In this document: piece by piece, positions 44,110 through 51,061 of the stretch
Layout: every line of letters begins with the position of its first letter
How positions within the stretch are numbered: the stretch's first letter is position 1
Source of the DNA: CAYQZD01 sp964421875
GTDB taxonomy: Bacteria; Electryoneota; Tariuqbacteria; Tariuqbacterales; Tariuqbacteraceae
Direction: 5' to 3'
DNA: 52,654 bases
Assembly: GCA_964421875.1 (NCBI GenBank)
Contig: CAYQZD010000010.1
Location: forward strand, 1 to 52,654
Notes under the pieces: model-generated
Told to the model about the DNA's origin: nothing
What the model saw: only the letters and a program-made list of their open reading frames with translations
Database searches by the model: none
Made by a program: the position numbers and the translations under genes

Positions 44110-45783
44110 TCACCTTATAACCAGCTTCTCCGTCCCGGTTCGGTAGAACAGAGGCGCTTTCGCGCCTTCGATATCGATGCGGTTGGGGAGGTAGTTTTCC
44201 CGGAAGATAGCATTCTCAAAGAGCGCCTTGTCATATTCCCTTAGTTTCATCTTACTGCCCTCGAGCACGGCTTTCACCGCATCGCTGGCTATTATCAGGT
44301 CGGGTTTCAATTCCCCCAAGGAATAGTCGATGTCCCACTTGCTGTGGCCCGGAGAACCTCTCTTGTGGGGAGTTCTGGCGATATGGCGGTCGACTTTGCC
44401 CAGCGGGTCGTAGAAGACCAGTGGCAGGTCGGAGCAATAGTAAGGAATCGCTCCAGCCCGCGGCGAAAGCGCCGTCCCTCCCTCTTGCAAGTTGGAGCGG
44501 ATGTAATCTAACACTTTGAACATCCCCCGCGAATGCCTCACCGCATTGTCCGGGAAAGCCACGCCGTCGGCGAAAGCGGTAATGATGAACACCAGCGCCG
44601 CCAGCAGCGATAGAATCCCCGCCTCCTTCGCCCTTAACACCCCTCCCAGCCCGGACACCCTTTCCAGCAGCGCATCCACCCCCAGAGCCGCCAGAACGCA
44701 GACCAGGGGCATTGTGGCGATGAAGAACCTGCCCCCGCCCAAGCCGTCTCCCCCCAGCCAGATTACATAAGCCAGCCATACTGCGACAAAGGACGCTGTA
44801 CGCCAGTAACTCAGGCGGTCGGATTTCAGCAGAAGCGCCAGCGCCGCTAAAATATATGCGGGAAGTATGAATTGAATGTTTTCGATTAAGTAAAGGATTC
44901 CACGGTTAATATTGGCAAGCCCTGAAGGGGCTTTCAGATAATAAGTGTTGGGGAGGAATTCCCCGTAATATGCGTATCTGAATACGAACACACCGGCTAT
45001 CATCGTCGCCGCGGCGATAATTCCGATTATCAGACGCCCCCATTTCAGCTCGCCTTTGACTGCAGCGTAAATCAGCCATAATCCCGCCACCGCCAGAAAA
45101 AGCCCGCTGTCCGGCCGCACGATGTAAGCCAGTCCTAACAGCGGTAAGGTCAGTCCTTTCCCGTCACCGCCCTGCGGCAGGAGCGGTTTAAGCGCTAAAA
45201 ATATCAGCAGCGCCTGCAGGGGCGTCTCCATACCCCCCACTCCCCAGGTCACCATCGGCGGGAAAATCGCCAGCAGTCCCCCTCCGAACACCGCGATAAC
45301 CGGTCCCGCGGCGCGCGCCAGATAGAGAAACACCATTGCGATTAGGACTAAGTTAAGTCCCAGGTTGAGCAGCGAAATCAGGAATAAGTTCAGATGCAAA
45401 TCACTCGATATTACGTGCGCCGCCGCCATCACTACCACCCAGCCCAGGTTAGTGAATCCCTCCGTCCGCTCGCCGGGATTGAACACCAGTCCGTTGCCGT
45501 GAGCCAGATTGTAGGCGTAGCGCATAGAAATATACCCGTCATCGTGCGCCCAGCCTACCGCTGTACCCTGGGGACCGGAAAAAACACCCTGCAGAAATTC
45601 GGCGGAGAAGACACCGAAATGCAGCAGCAACAGGGGTCCCAGCGCCAGGATAAGGTAGGTCTGTTTCTTCAAAGGCCGGCGGCGGCGGACATAGTAAACT
45701 ATCCCCGCTCCGACAAGAACCAGCGCTCCGAAATAGAGACTGGCGATTTTCATCAGATTGAAATAATTGATAATCAGGTGCAA
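44110..45783 (-). CDS. GT-C type membrane glycosyltransferase
   Basis: A 557-residue polytopic inner-membrane protein with about ten hydrophobic segments. An early periplasmic loop carries AHDDGYISMRYAYNLAHGNG then GERTEGFTNLGW. This matches the D-D-x-[YF]-I-S motif of GT-C enzymes that use polyprenyl-phosphate sugars (ArnT and AftB relatives). A soluble C-terminal region of about 150 residues ends the protein. A TTG at 45783 preceded by GAGGG is taken as start; an ATG at 45753 without a ribosome-binding site is the alternative. The sugar and acceptor are unknown. Its setting among surface proteins makes glycosylation of exported proteins or glycolipid synthesis reasonable guesses. Confidence 0.8.
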   Translation of the reverse strand: MHLIINYFNLMKIASLYFGALVLVGAGIVYYVRRRRPLKKQTYLILALGPLLLLHFGVFSAEFLQGVFSGPQGTAVGWAHDDGYISMRYAYNLAHGNGLVFNPGERTEGFTNLGWVVVMAAAHVISSDLHLNLFLISLLNLGLNLVLIAMVFLYLARAAGPVIAVFGGGLLAIFPPMVTWGVGGMETPLQALLIFLALKPLLPQGGDGKGLTLPLLGLAYIVRPDSGLFLAVAGLWLIYAAVKGELKWGRLIIGIIAAATMIAGVFVFRYAYYGEFLPNTYYLKAPSGLANINRGILYLIENIQFILPAYILAALALLLKSDRLSYWRTASFVAVWLAYVIWLGGDGLGGGRFFIATMPLVCVLAALGVDALLERVSGLGGVLRAKEAGILSLLAALVFIITAFADGVAFPDNAVRHSRGMFKVLDYIRSNLQEGGTALSPRAGAIPYYCSDLPLVFYDPLGKVDRHIARTPHKRGSPGHSKWDIDYSLGELKPDLIIASDAVKAVLEGSKMKLREYDKALFENAIFRENYLPNRIDIEGAKAPLFYRTGTEKLVIR

Positions 45784-45834
45784 TTTACCCTCGACAGATT
45801 GGTGTGTATATTATACTAATCTGAAAATTCAATA

Positions 45835-45864
45835 GTCATTCTAACTGCGCAGCGAGCCGGAATC
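45835..45864 (+). repeat. Half copy of the double-hairpin repeat
   Basis: GTCATTCTAACTGCGCAGCG followed by AGCCGGAATC. It matches the left half of the 68-bp elements at 25741 and 50464. It lies between the glycosyltransferase start and the FG-GAP gene stop. Confidence 0.65.
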
Positions 45865-45872
45865 ACTTCCTA

Positions 45873-47501
45873 TTACTCATTCCCCGCTTTTTGGAAATTG
45901 AAGGAATCCTCGTCCCAGACCGCTGTCGGCAGGTTCCCTATCCGCGCTCCGAAAGTGTAATCCCCCGCCGGAGCGTTGAGAGGGACCGCCTGGGAGAAAC
46001 GCCGTGTCAGCGTGGCGCCCGGCCCTATCGGCAGGCTGTCGCGCCGCATAATCACTAACTCGCTGGAATCGGGCAGGACAGCGAAGATCGCGGCGTCGAA
46101 GTAGTGTAAGGCGGTGTCTCCGTTGGCGACTTCAATAGAGTAATCGAAGCGCCCGCCGCCGGGAGGGATGGTTAGGGGCAGGGTGTCCGGGGTAACGGTC
46201 ACCGTCACCGGGGGACCGCCGGCGCCCTCGCATTCCAGAATGACAGTGCTGTTGGTCCACCACCCGCTGTCGCCCAAACCCAGCCAGAAAATCTCGTCCC
46301 AGCCGTTGTGGTCGCCGTCGTAACAGAATACTCCGTGCAGAATATACCCGAAATTCTCCGGGATAATCCCTTCGGAACTCCACTCGAAACCGTTCCATTT
46401 GTAGAGGTGCAAAGCCTGCGCGGTCTGTATCACCAGCTCGTCCACTCCATCGCCGTCCAAGTCCCCGATGGCGTTGCCGGGCATTCCCACATAGCCGTCA
46501 TAGATGCATATCTCCTGCCGCACAACGAAACTGTCGTTAGCCGCCGCCTCGTAAATCCGGGTCACCCATCCCTGGGAGGAACTTGAGCCTCCCACCGCGA
46601 ACTCCGGCCGCCCGTTGCCGTCCATATCATTTCCTAAAGCGCAGGCGTAACAGTTAGAGGCGGAGAATGAGGTATAGAAGGTTCTGACGAAGGTGTTGTT
46701 CCCCGCCCCTTCATAAACGAACACTTCGCCTCCGCCGCTGGCGAAAGCCACCTCCGACCGTCCGTCGAGGTCAAAATCCGCCACCGCTTTCCACCCCAGG
46801 TTCTGAGGAGCGACTAACTCTTCAAAAATCTGGACATAGGTATTGTTGCCGGTGTTTTCGAATATCACCAGGCGGTTGTCGGTTCCGAAGCTGTTGCGGG
46901 TGTGGATTATTTCGGTGTTACCATCCCCATCCAAATCCCCCACCGTGGCGAAGCCCACTACGTTGGTCATTTGCGGCGAACTCCAGACTCGCTGGGTCGC
47001 CAGCGTCCCCGGAGAGGGGGATTCGTATATCCGCACATAGTAGCTCCAGTGCCCCATCACCTCATAAAGCCCGTCCCCGTCGAAATCGCCCGCTTCGTAG
47101 GGAATTATCCCTTCGGTATTGTCGTGCACCATAGTGTAATTGTGATGACCGTCGCTCTCGTAGATGCGGTAAGTGTAGGTCCAGGCGCCGGGATTGTCCT
47201 TGATGTACATATAAGCTTCGAACAGGCTGTCCCGGTCGGAATCTCCCCCCGCCATGGTGTTGTACATCGGTCCTGCCAGTATCCCCACCTGCGTCATTGT
47301 GATGTCGTCCCGGCAGTTACTCTTCCCGCCCAGCCAGGGGTTGGACAAGGCGATACAGTTCCCGCTCCAGGCCTGCACCGGCTCACCATTCTCGTCGTAA
47401 AGCAGGGGCGGCAGGTTGAGGTCGTGAGGATTTCCCGCGGGAGCCGCGCTGATGATGGCCAGAACCAGCGTTGCCGTGACAAGTTGTTGATAAAGTCGCA
47501 T
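45873..47501 (-). CDS. Secreted FG-GAP protein with IPAxGG tail
   Basis: A 542-residue exported protein. The signal peptide covers about residues 1-22. The first 120 residues of the mature part contain four cysteines (C29-type NCIALSN and NCRDD among them). Six FG-GAP repeats with D-x-D-G-D-G loops follow (GDFDGDGLYEV, GDLDGDGNTEI, ADFDLDGRSEV, NDMDGNGRPEF, GDLDGDGVDEL, YDGDHNGWDEI). Residues about 430-542 are the IPAxGG domain in a diverged form (TIPPGGGRFDY, APAGDYTFGARIG, FNFQK). There is no T9SS domain. An excellent ribosome-binding site (AAAGGAGGAGG) precedes the ATG. It is not a close paralogue of the ten-repeat pair but shares the tail with one of them. Confidence 0.83.
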   Translation of the reverse strand: MRLYQQLVTATLVLAIISAAPAGNPHDLNLPPLLYDENGEPVQAWSGNCIALSNPWLGGKSNCRDDITMTQVGILAGPMYNTMAGGDSDRDSLFEAYMYIKDNPGAWTYTYRIYESDGHHNYTMVHDNTEGIIPYEAGDFDGDGLYEVMGHWSYYVRIYESPSPGTLATQRVWSSPQMTNVVGFATVGDLDGDGNTEIIHTRNSFGTDNRLVIFENTGNNTYVQIFEELVAPQNLGWKAVADFDLDGRSEVAFASGGGEVFVYEGAGNNTFVRTFYTSFSASNCYACALGNDMDGNGRPEFAVGGSSSSQGWVTRIYEAAANDSFVVRQEICIYDGYVGMPGNAIGDLDGDGVDELVIQTAQALHLYKWNGFEWSSEGIIPENFGYILHGVFCYDGDHNGWDEIFWLGLGDSGWWTNSTVILECEGAGGPPVTVTVTPDTLPLTIPPGGGRFDYSIEVANGDTALHYFDAAIFAVLPDSSELVIMRRDSLPIGPGATLTRRFSQAVPLNAPAGDYTFGARIGNLPTAVWDEDSFNFQKAGNE

Positions 47502-47609
47502 CTTCCTCCTCCTTTCGAGGCTGTCCTTTGATGTTAGAGGTTTTTATTATGATAATTCTGTGCTGTCAACACTCCGCAGTCGACAGCAATCAATTGATTT
47601 ATAGGCCTA

Positions 47610-47772
47610 TGGCGCAGGGTGCGGACATTCTATCCGATAATATGTCATGCTGAGCGAAGCGAAGCATCTGCATTTTGGTAAATCATTTATAAACAAGAGA
47701 TTCTTCACTGCGTTCAGAATGACATAGTAAGAAATTATGCATTGTCGGACAAACTTTGGAGACCCTGCGCCA
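47610..47772. repeat. 163-bp nested inverted-repeat element
   Basis: Outer arms TGGCGCAGGGT (47610-47620) and ACCCTGCGCCA (47762-47772). The inner element 47643-47724 runs from TGTCATGCTGAGCGAAGCGA to TTCAGAATGACA. It sits in the 441-bp gap 47502-47942, where no gene is seen. Confidence 0.82.
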
Positions 47773-47781
47773 CGATAACTG

Positions 47782-47805
47782 AGTCTTCAAGTCAACAAGT
47801 CCTCA
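47782..47805. repeat. Period-8 tandem array (AGTCTTCA type)
   Basis: Units AGTCTTCA, AGTCAACA and AGTCCTCA, in 8-bp phase. It is the shortest of the arrays and on its own would be weak evidence. Confidence 0.5.
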
Positions 47806-47868
47806 ATTCGAAGAATCCGGGAGGCTGAGTTCTCTCTCCCGGCAGCGTTGCGTTCTGTCAGGTCTTCA

Positions 47869-47936
47869 GTAGGGGCGAAGCATTTTAGGTCAACCATTAT
47901 AGTATTAATCATATGTGAAAAATGCTTCGCCCTTAC
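47869..47936. repeat. GTAGGGGCGAAGCATTT element
   Basis: Starts GTAGGGGCGAAGCATTTT and ends AAAATGCTTCGCCCTTAC, with an AT-rich centre. A second copy lies at 20013-20082, where the ends are nearly identical and the centre differs. It is 6 bp from the stop end of recO. Confidence 0.88.
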
Positions 47937-47942
47937 AAGAAC

Positions 47943-48692
47943 TCACAATCCCAGCAGTTCCAGGGATTTAATCCGCTTTAAACCTTCTATGTGATAATGC
48001 AGAAATCCCTGCAGCGCCCTTTCGATTTCCCGTCCCGCTCCTTTTGAAGGCTTCAGTCTTTCCAGTGTCTTTACCCCTTTCTCCCGCAGGTAGAGCAGGA
48101 CTTTGAGCGATTCGGGGCTTAAACCCGCTGGATTGACTCCCCGGCATCCCCCGCACAATACCCCGCCCCCTTCGAAGGAGAACGAAGACCTCTCCCCGGA
48201 ATGCCGGTGCAAGCTTTTGCCGCATTCGAGGCAGTTATCCAGATTCAGCCCGAACCCCAGCGCCTCGATTAGCCGAAGTTGAAACAGCCAGAGGTGGTTA
48301 ACGGGATTGGTCTTAGCTCGGTTCAATCCGCTTAAGGCCTCCGTCATCGCCTTAAACAGCGCCGGATTGGGGTCGGACACCTCAGTGGTTTTATCGGTCA
48401 ATTCACATACAGCGAAAGCCGCGGCGCACTTGCGGAAATCGTCTCTGATACTTAGGAAGGAGTCGAGCAGCTCCACCCCGGTCAGTATCTGTATCTCCCG
48501 GCTGGGTTTGAAGCGGTAGATGATATTCACCAGCGAAAAGGTGTCGGTGGGAACCGCCCGCCTCGACTTCCGCGCTCCTTTAGCCAGCGCCGACAGTTTC
48601 CCCCCGCTCTCGGTGAAGAACCTGACGATACGGCTGGACTCGGAATGTTTTATCGACCACAGGGGGATGGCGTCGGTTTTGATAATTTCCAC
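47943..48692 (-). CDS. recO: DNA repair protein RecO
   Basis: A recombination mediator that helps load RecA on single-stranded DNA in the RecFOR pathway. The protein of 249 residues has the usual length. An N-terminal OB-fold (TDAIPLWSIKHSESSRIVRFFTE) precedes a helical part and a zinc-binding segment C-L-E-C ... C-G-G-C near residues 155-185. The start is a GTG at 48692; the gene begins 3 bp after the methyltransferase stop, so they share a transcript. Both N-terminal and C-terminal family features are present. Confidence 0.92.
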   Translation of the reverse strand: MEIIKTDAIPLWSIKHSESSRIVRFFTESGGKLSALAKGARKSRRAVPTDTFSLVNIIYRFKPSREIQILTGVELLDSFLSIRDDFRKCAAAFAVCELTDKTTEVSDPNPALFKAMTEALSGLNRAKTNPVNHLWLFQLRLIEALGFGLNLDNCLECGKSLHRHSGERSSFSFEGGGVLCGGCRGVNPAGLSPESLKVLLYLREKGVKTLERLKPSKGAGREIERALQGFLHYHIEGLKRIKSLELLGL

Positions 48693-48695
48693 CGC

Positions 48696-49349
48696 TCAGT
48701 CTCCCGGATATCGTAACACCGCTTCCGCCCTGCCGTGACGCTCCAAAGGGCCGTCGCCGTGACGGTGCTCTGGGCCTAAACCTTCCCGGTGATGGACTGT
48801 CTCAAAACCGCGGAATAGCTCCAGTATTTCCCCCGCCTCCAGATAAGTTTTCACTTCTCTATCGTCACCGATAAAGGAGCGCCCGCCCACCCTCTGCCAT
48901 AACCCGCGCCGTTCCTGATACTGAGGGTCTTCCATGGTGAATGCGTTGACTAAAACCAATCCCTCCCGCGCAATCCACAACCTGATTTTATCTATCAAGC
49001 CCGGTAGCGTTTCCCAAGGCTGCTCCATAACCACGCCGAACAGTAAAATCCCCGGATACGCTCCCGCCTGCGCATGGAACGTTTCATAGCCGCAGTTATA
49101 CGTTTTCACCGGGAGCCCTTCCCGCTCCGCCGCCGTCGTCAAAGCATTAAACGCCACCTTCGATGGCTCGACAGTGTGTATTTCATATCCCTGGCGAGCC
49201 AGGAAGAGCGCGTTCCTCCCCTGCCCGGCCCCGATGTCCAGAATGGGCCCCGGCTTGGGTAAAAGGTGGTGGAATCGTTTCAGCGCTGTGTCGGGCTCGC
49301 TGCCGAAATAGCTGTCGCAGCCCGCGTATTTCTCATCGTATCCGGTCAA
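48696..49349 (-). CDS. SAM-dependent methyltransferase
   Basis: A 217-residue class I methyltransferase. The SAM-binding motif ILDIGAGQGRNALFLARQG lies near residues 36-54, and TVEPS follows. The layout resembles TehB/UbiE-type small-molecule methyltransferases. The C-terminus is rich in histidine and glycine (REGLGPEHRHGDGPLERHG). TTG is the start, with AAGG 6 nt upstream. It is encoded 3 bp before recO, and the substrate is unknown. Confidence 0.82.
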   Translation of the reverse strand: MTGYDEKYAGCDSYFGSEPDTALKRFHHLLPKPGPILDIGAGQGRNALFLARQGYEIHTVEPSKVAFNALTTAAEREGLPVKTYNCGYETFHAQAGAYPGILLFGVVMEQPWETLPGLIDKIRLWIAREGLVLVNAFTMEDPQYQERRGLWQRVGGRSFIGDDREVKTYLEAGEILELFRGFETVHHREGLGPEHRHGDGPLERHGRAEAVLRYPGD

Positions 49350-49518
49350 AACCGCCTTCCTGTAAGCCTTAATTGTAATGGCATTTTACATTAGGTTTCA
49401 AGTAGAAATATTGTCGGGATGGAGACCATCCCGACTTCACTGTTTTACCTATACTTATGTGTGGAGTCGGGTTCGTCTCTGAACCTGACATCTGGACTAA
49501 GCTTCATTGTCATTACGC

Positions 49519-49830
49519 TTAATTATCCGAATCGCGGCGCAGCCGTTTCAAGACCGCTATCGACCCGCTCAAACATTCCCCCATCGCGCACACCTGCCAC
49601 TCCTCAAGCTCCTTCTCCCGGATGAAAGCCTCCAGCTTGCGCCGGGTTTTCCAGAAAACCGGGGCTACCAGGTGTTCGTAATATCCCCCGGCTTTCACCA
49701 TTATCAGCAGGTTCCCTCCCAGGGTTTCGCCCATCGCCGCTACGCTCCAGCCATCCTTCTCATGCAGTTCAATCACATCGACCAGGGCTTCCCGGGTTTT
49801 GAGGGCGGCTTGTATGATTTTATGTTCCAT
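49519..49830 (-). CDS. Small protein with duplicated W-x-V-x-A-M-G-E motif
   Basis: A 103-residue soluble protein I do not recognise. Two halves share a pattern: DGWSVAAMGETLGGNLLIM near residues 26-44 and EEWQVCAMGECLSGSIAVL near 75-93. The repeat suggests two similar alpha/beta units or an internal dimer. The ATG at 49830 is the only good start in frame. It is surrounded by non-coding DNA of 169 and 171 bp. It has no signal or membrane segment. Confidence 0.68.
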   Translation of the reverse strand: MEHKIIQAALKTREALVDVIELHEKDGWSVAAMGETLGGNLLIMVKAGGYYEHLVAPVFWKTRRKLEAFIREKELEEWQVCAMGECLSGSIAVLKRLRRDSDN

Positions 49831-50001
49831 CTCGATTCATAGTAAGTTCATAAAATATAAGAACCAGGAAAATTTATTACGAAAGCGTACTCAACCTATA
49901 CCCCAAAAGCGTCACTCGCACCCTTATCAGTTTTCAGTGTAACTATTCTAGAACAATGTCAATCTGCTCAGCGAATGAAGCAGAGAAACCAGTGAATACC
50001 G

Positions 50002-50325
50002 TTATTCCCCGTACACCATAACCGTGAATTTAGCGTATATCCCCAGCACGCTGAAAGCTTGGTAATCCACGTGGTGAATTTTAGTAATCCCGGAGGCCTT
50101 CATCGCCGCCTCGATGCTGGCGTCGCCGTAAGCCACAAAACCTAAGATGGAGGTCATCTCCGCAGTCCCCACCTTGGAAAACTCCTTGCCGCAGCCCACC
50201 AACCCCGGAATCTTGACGTCGGTGTAAAATCCCCCGGTCACCGGCGAAATCACATAAGCCGCGCACCCTGTCAGCAGAAAGACCGCGAGAACGGTCATAA
50301 CGAGAAGAATCGTTACATTACGCAT
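50002..50325 (-). CDS. TRL-like family lipoprotein
   Basis: A 107-residue exported lipoprotein. The signal peptide ends LLTGC, a lipobox with cysteine near residue 21. The mature part matches the TRL-like family (PF13146): GFYTDVKIP, VGTAEMTSILGFVAYGDASIEAAMKASGI, KIHHVDY, GIYAKFTVMVYGE. The family is common in periplasm-facing small proteins, but its role is unknown. It is likely attached to the outer membrane. Confidence 0.85.
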   Translation of the reverse strand: MRNVTILLVMTVLAVFLLTGCAAYVISPVTGGFYTDVKIPGLVGCGKEFSKVGTAEMTSILGFVAYGDASIEAAMKASGITKIHHVDYQAFSVLGIYAKFTVMVYGE

Positions 50326-50394
50326 TTTGCGCTCCTCTTGGTATTTGATTTCTGCGTTATCTAGCCTGAACTATTCATAAATTATTAAGAATAG

Positions 50395-50421
50395 ACAGGA
50401 TTAACAAGATTTACAGGATTG
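50395..50421. repeat. Period-9 tandem array (ACAGGATTA type)
   Basis: Three units, ACAGGATTA, ACAAGATTT and ACAGGATTG, in 9-bp phase, between the lipoprotein and the double-hairpin repeat. Confidence 0.55.
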
Positions 50422-50463
50422 TTAATTAAAAATCGTAACACTTTACTGATATGAAGCATATTC

Positions 50464-50531
50464 GTCATTCTGGCTGCGAAGCAAGCCAGAATCCCTCTTC
50501 TCCGGAAGGATTCCGGCTGCGCCGGAATGAC
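50464..50531. repeat. 68-bp double-hairpin repeat, copy 2
   Basis: Same boundaries (GTCATTC, GAATGAC) and the same length of 68 bp as 25741-25808. It differs at few positions, several of which preserve pairing or lie in loops. It lies 28 bp past the stop end of the cupin gene. Confidence 0.9.
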
Positions 50532-50559
50532 GAAGTGACAGTGATACGAAAACCTGTTA

Positions 50560-50934
50560 TCACTCCCCGGTTTCCAGCTTTGCCATGAAGTCCTCCCGCG
50601 GTGGGCAGAAAATATCCAGCATCACGAAGGGCTCATCCCCTAAGGTGGTGTCGCTATGGGGAACATCTGCCGGGATGCGGTAGAAATCCCCCTTTTCCAC
50701 CACCCGCTCCTCCCCGCCGATGCGAAGTTTCGCCCGCCCGGAATAGACCATCCCGATCTGCTCGTGAGGGTGGCTGTGCAGCGGGACTGTATGCCCCGGC
50801 AGGGTGGCGTTCAACACCATCATCATCCGCTCGCCCCGGAGGCCGGTGAGGATAGTGGTTTCCAACCCCTCCATCTGAAGCAGCTTAGGAGCCTCTGCCG
50901 GGTCGAGGAAATACCGGAATTTGTGTTTACTCAT
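50560..50934 (-). CDS. Cupin-domain protein
   Basis: A 124-residue cupin counted from the ATG at 50934. A TTG at 50955 would add seven residues; neither has a strong ribosome-binding site. The first cupin motif is HSHPHEQIGMVYSGRAKLRI with metal-ligand histidines and glutamate, and the second is YRIPADVPHSD. Single-domain cupins of this type are often dioxygenases or sensory proteins; function unknown. It is unrelated in detail to the cupin at 32189 beyond the fold motifs. Confidence 0.84.
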   Translation of the reverse strand: MSKHKFRYFLDPAEAPKLLQMEGLETTILTGLRGERMMMVLNATLPGHTVPLHSHPHEQIGMVYSGRAKLRIGGEERVVEKGDFYRIPADVPHSDTTLGDEPFVMLDIFCPPREDFMAKLETGE

Positions 50935-50977
50935 TGTAAAATCTCTAATAGACAATGTTTATTTGAACATTACCGTT

Positions 50978-51061
50978 AAGTCAGGTCTTTAGCGAAGCGG
51001 AGACCTGACTTCTTTCCCGGGATTTCAGTTTTCAGTTTTCAGTTCTCAGTTCTCAGTTCTC
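50978..51061. repeat. CAGGTCT hairpin and period-7 array
   Basis: 50978-51011 is a hairpin with 11-bp AAGTCAGGTCT/AGACCTGACTT arms; a related piece is at 36536-36562. 51026-51061 is five units (CAGTTTT twice, CAGTTCT three times) in exact 7-bp phase. The array runs into the last seven codons and stop of the radical SAM gene. Confidence 0.85.
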
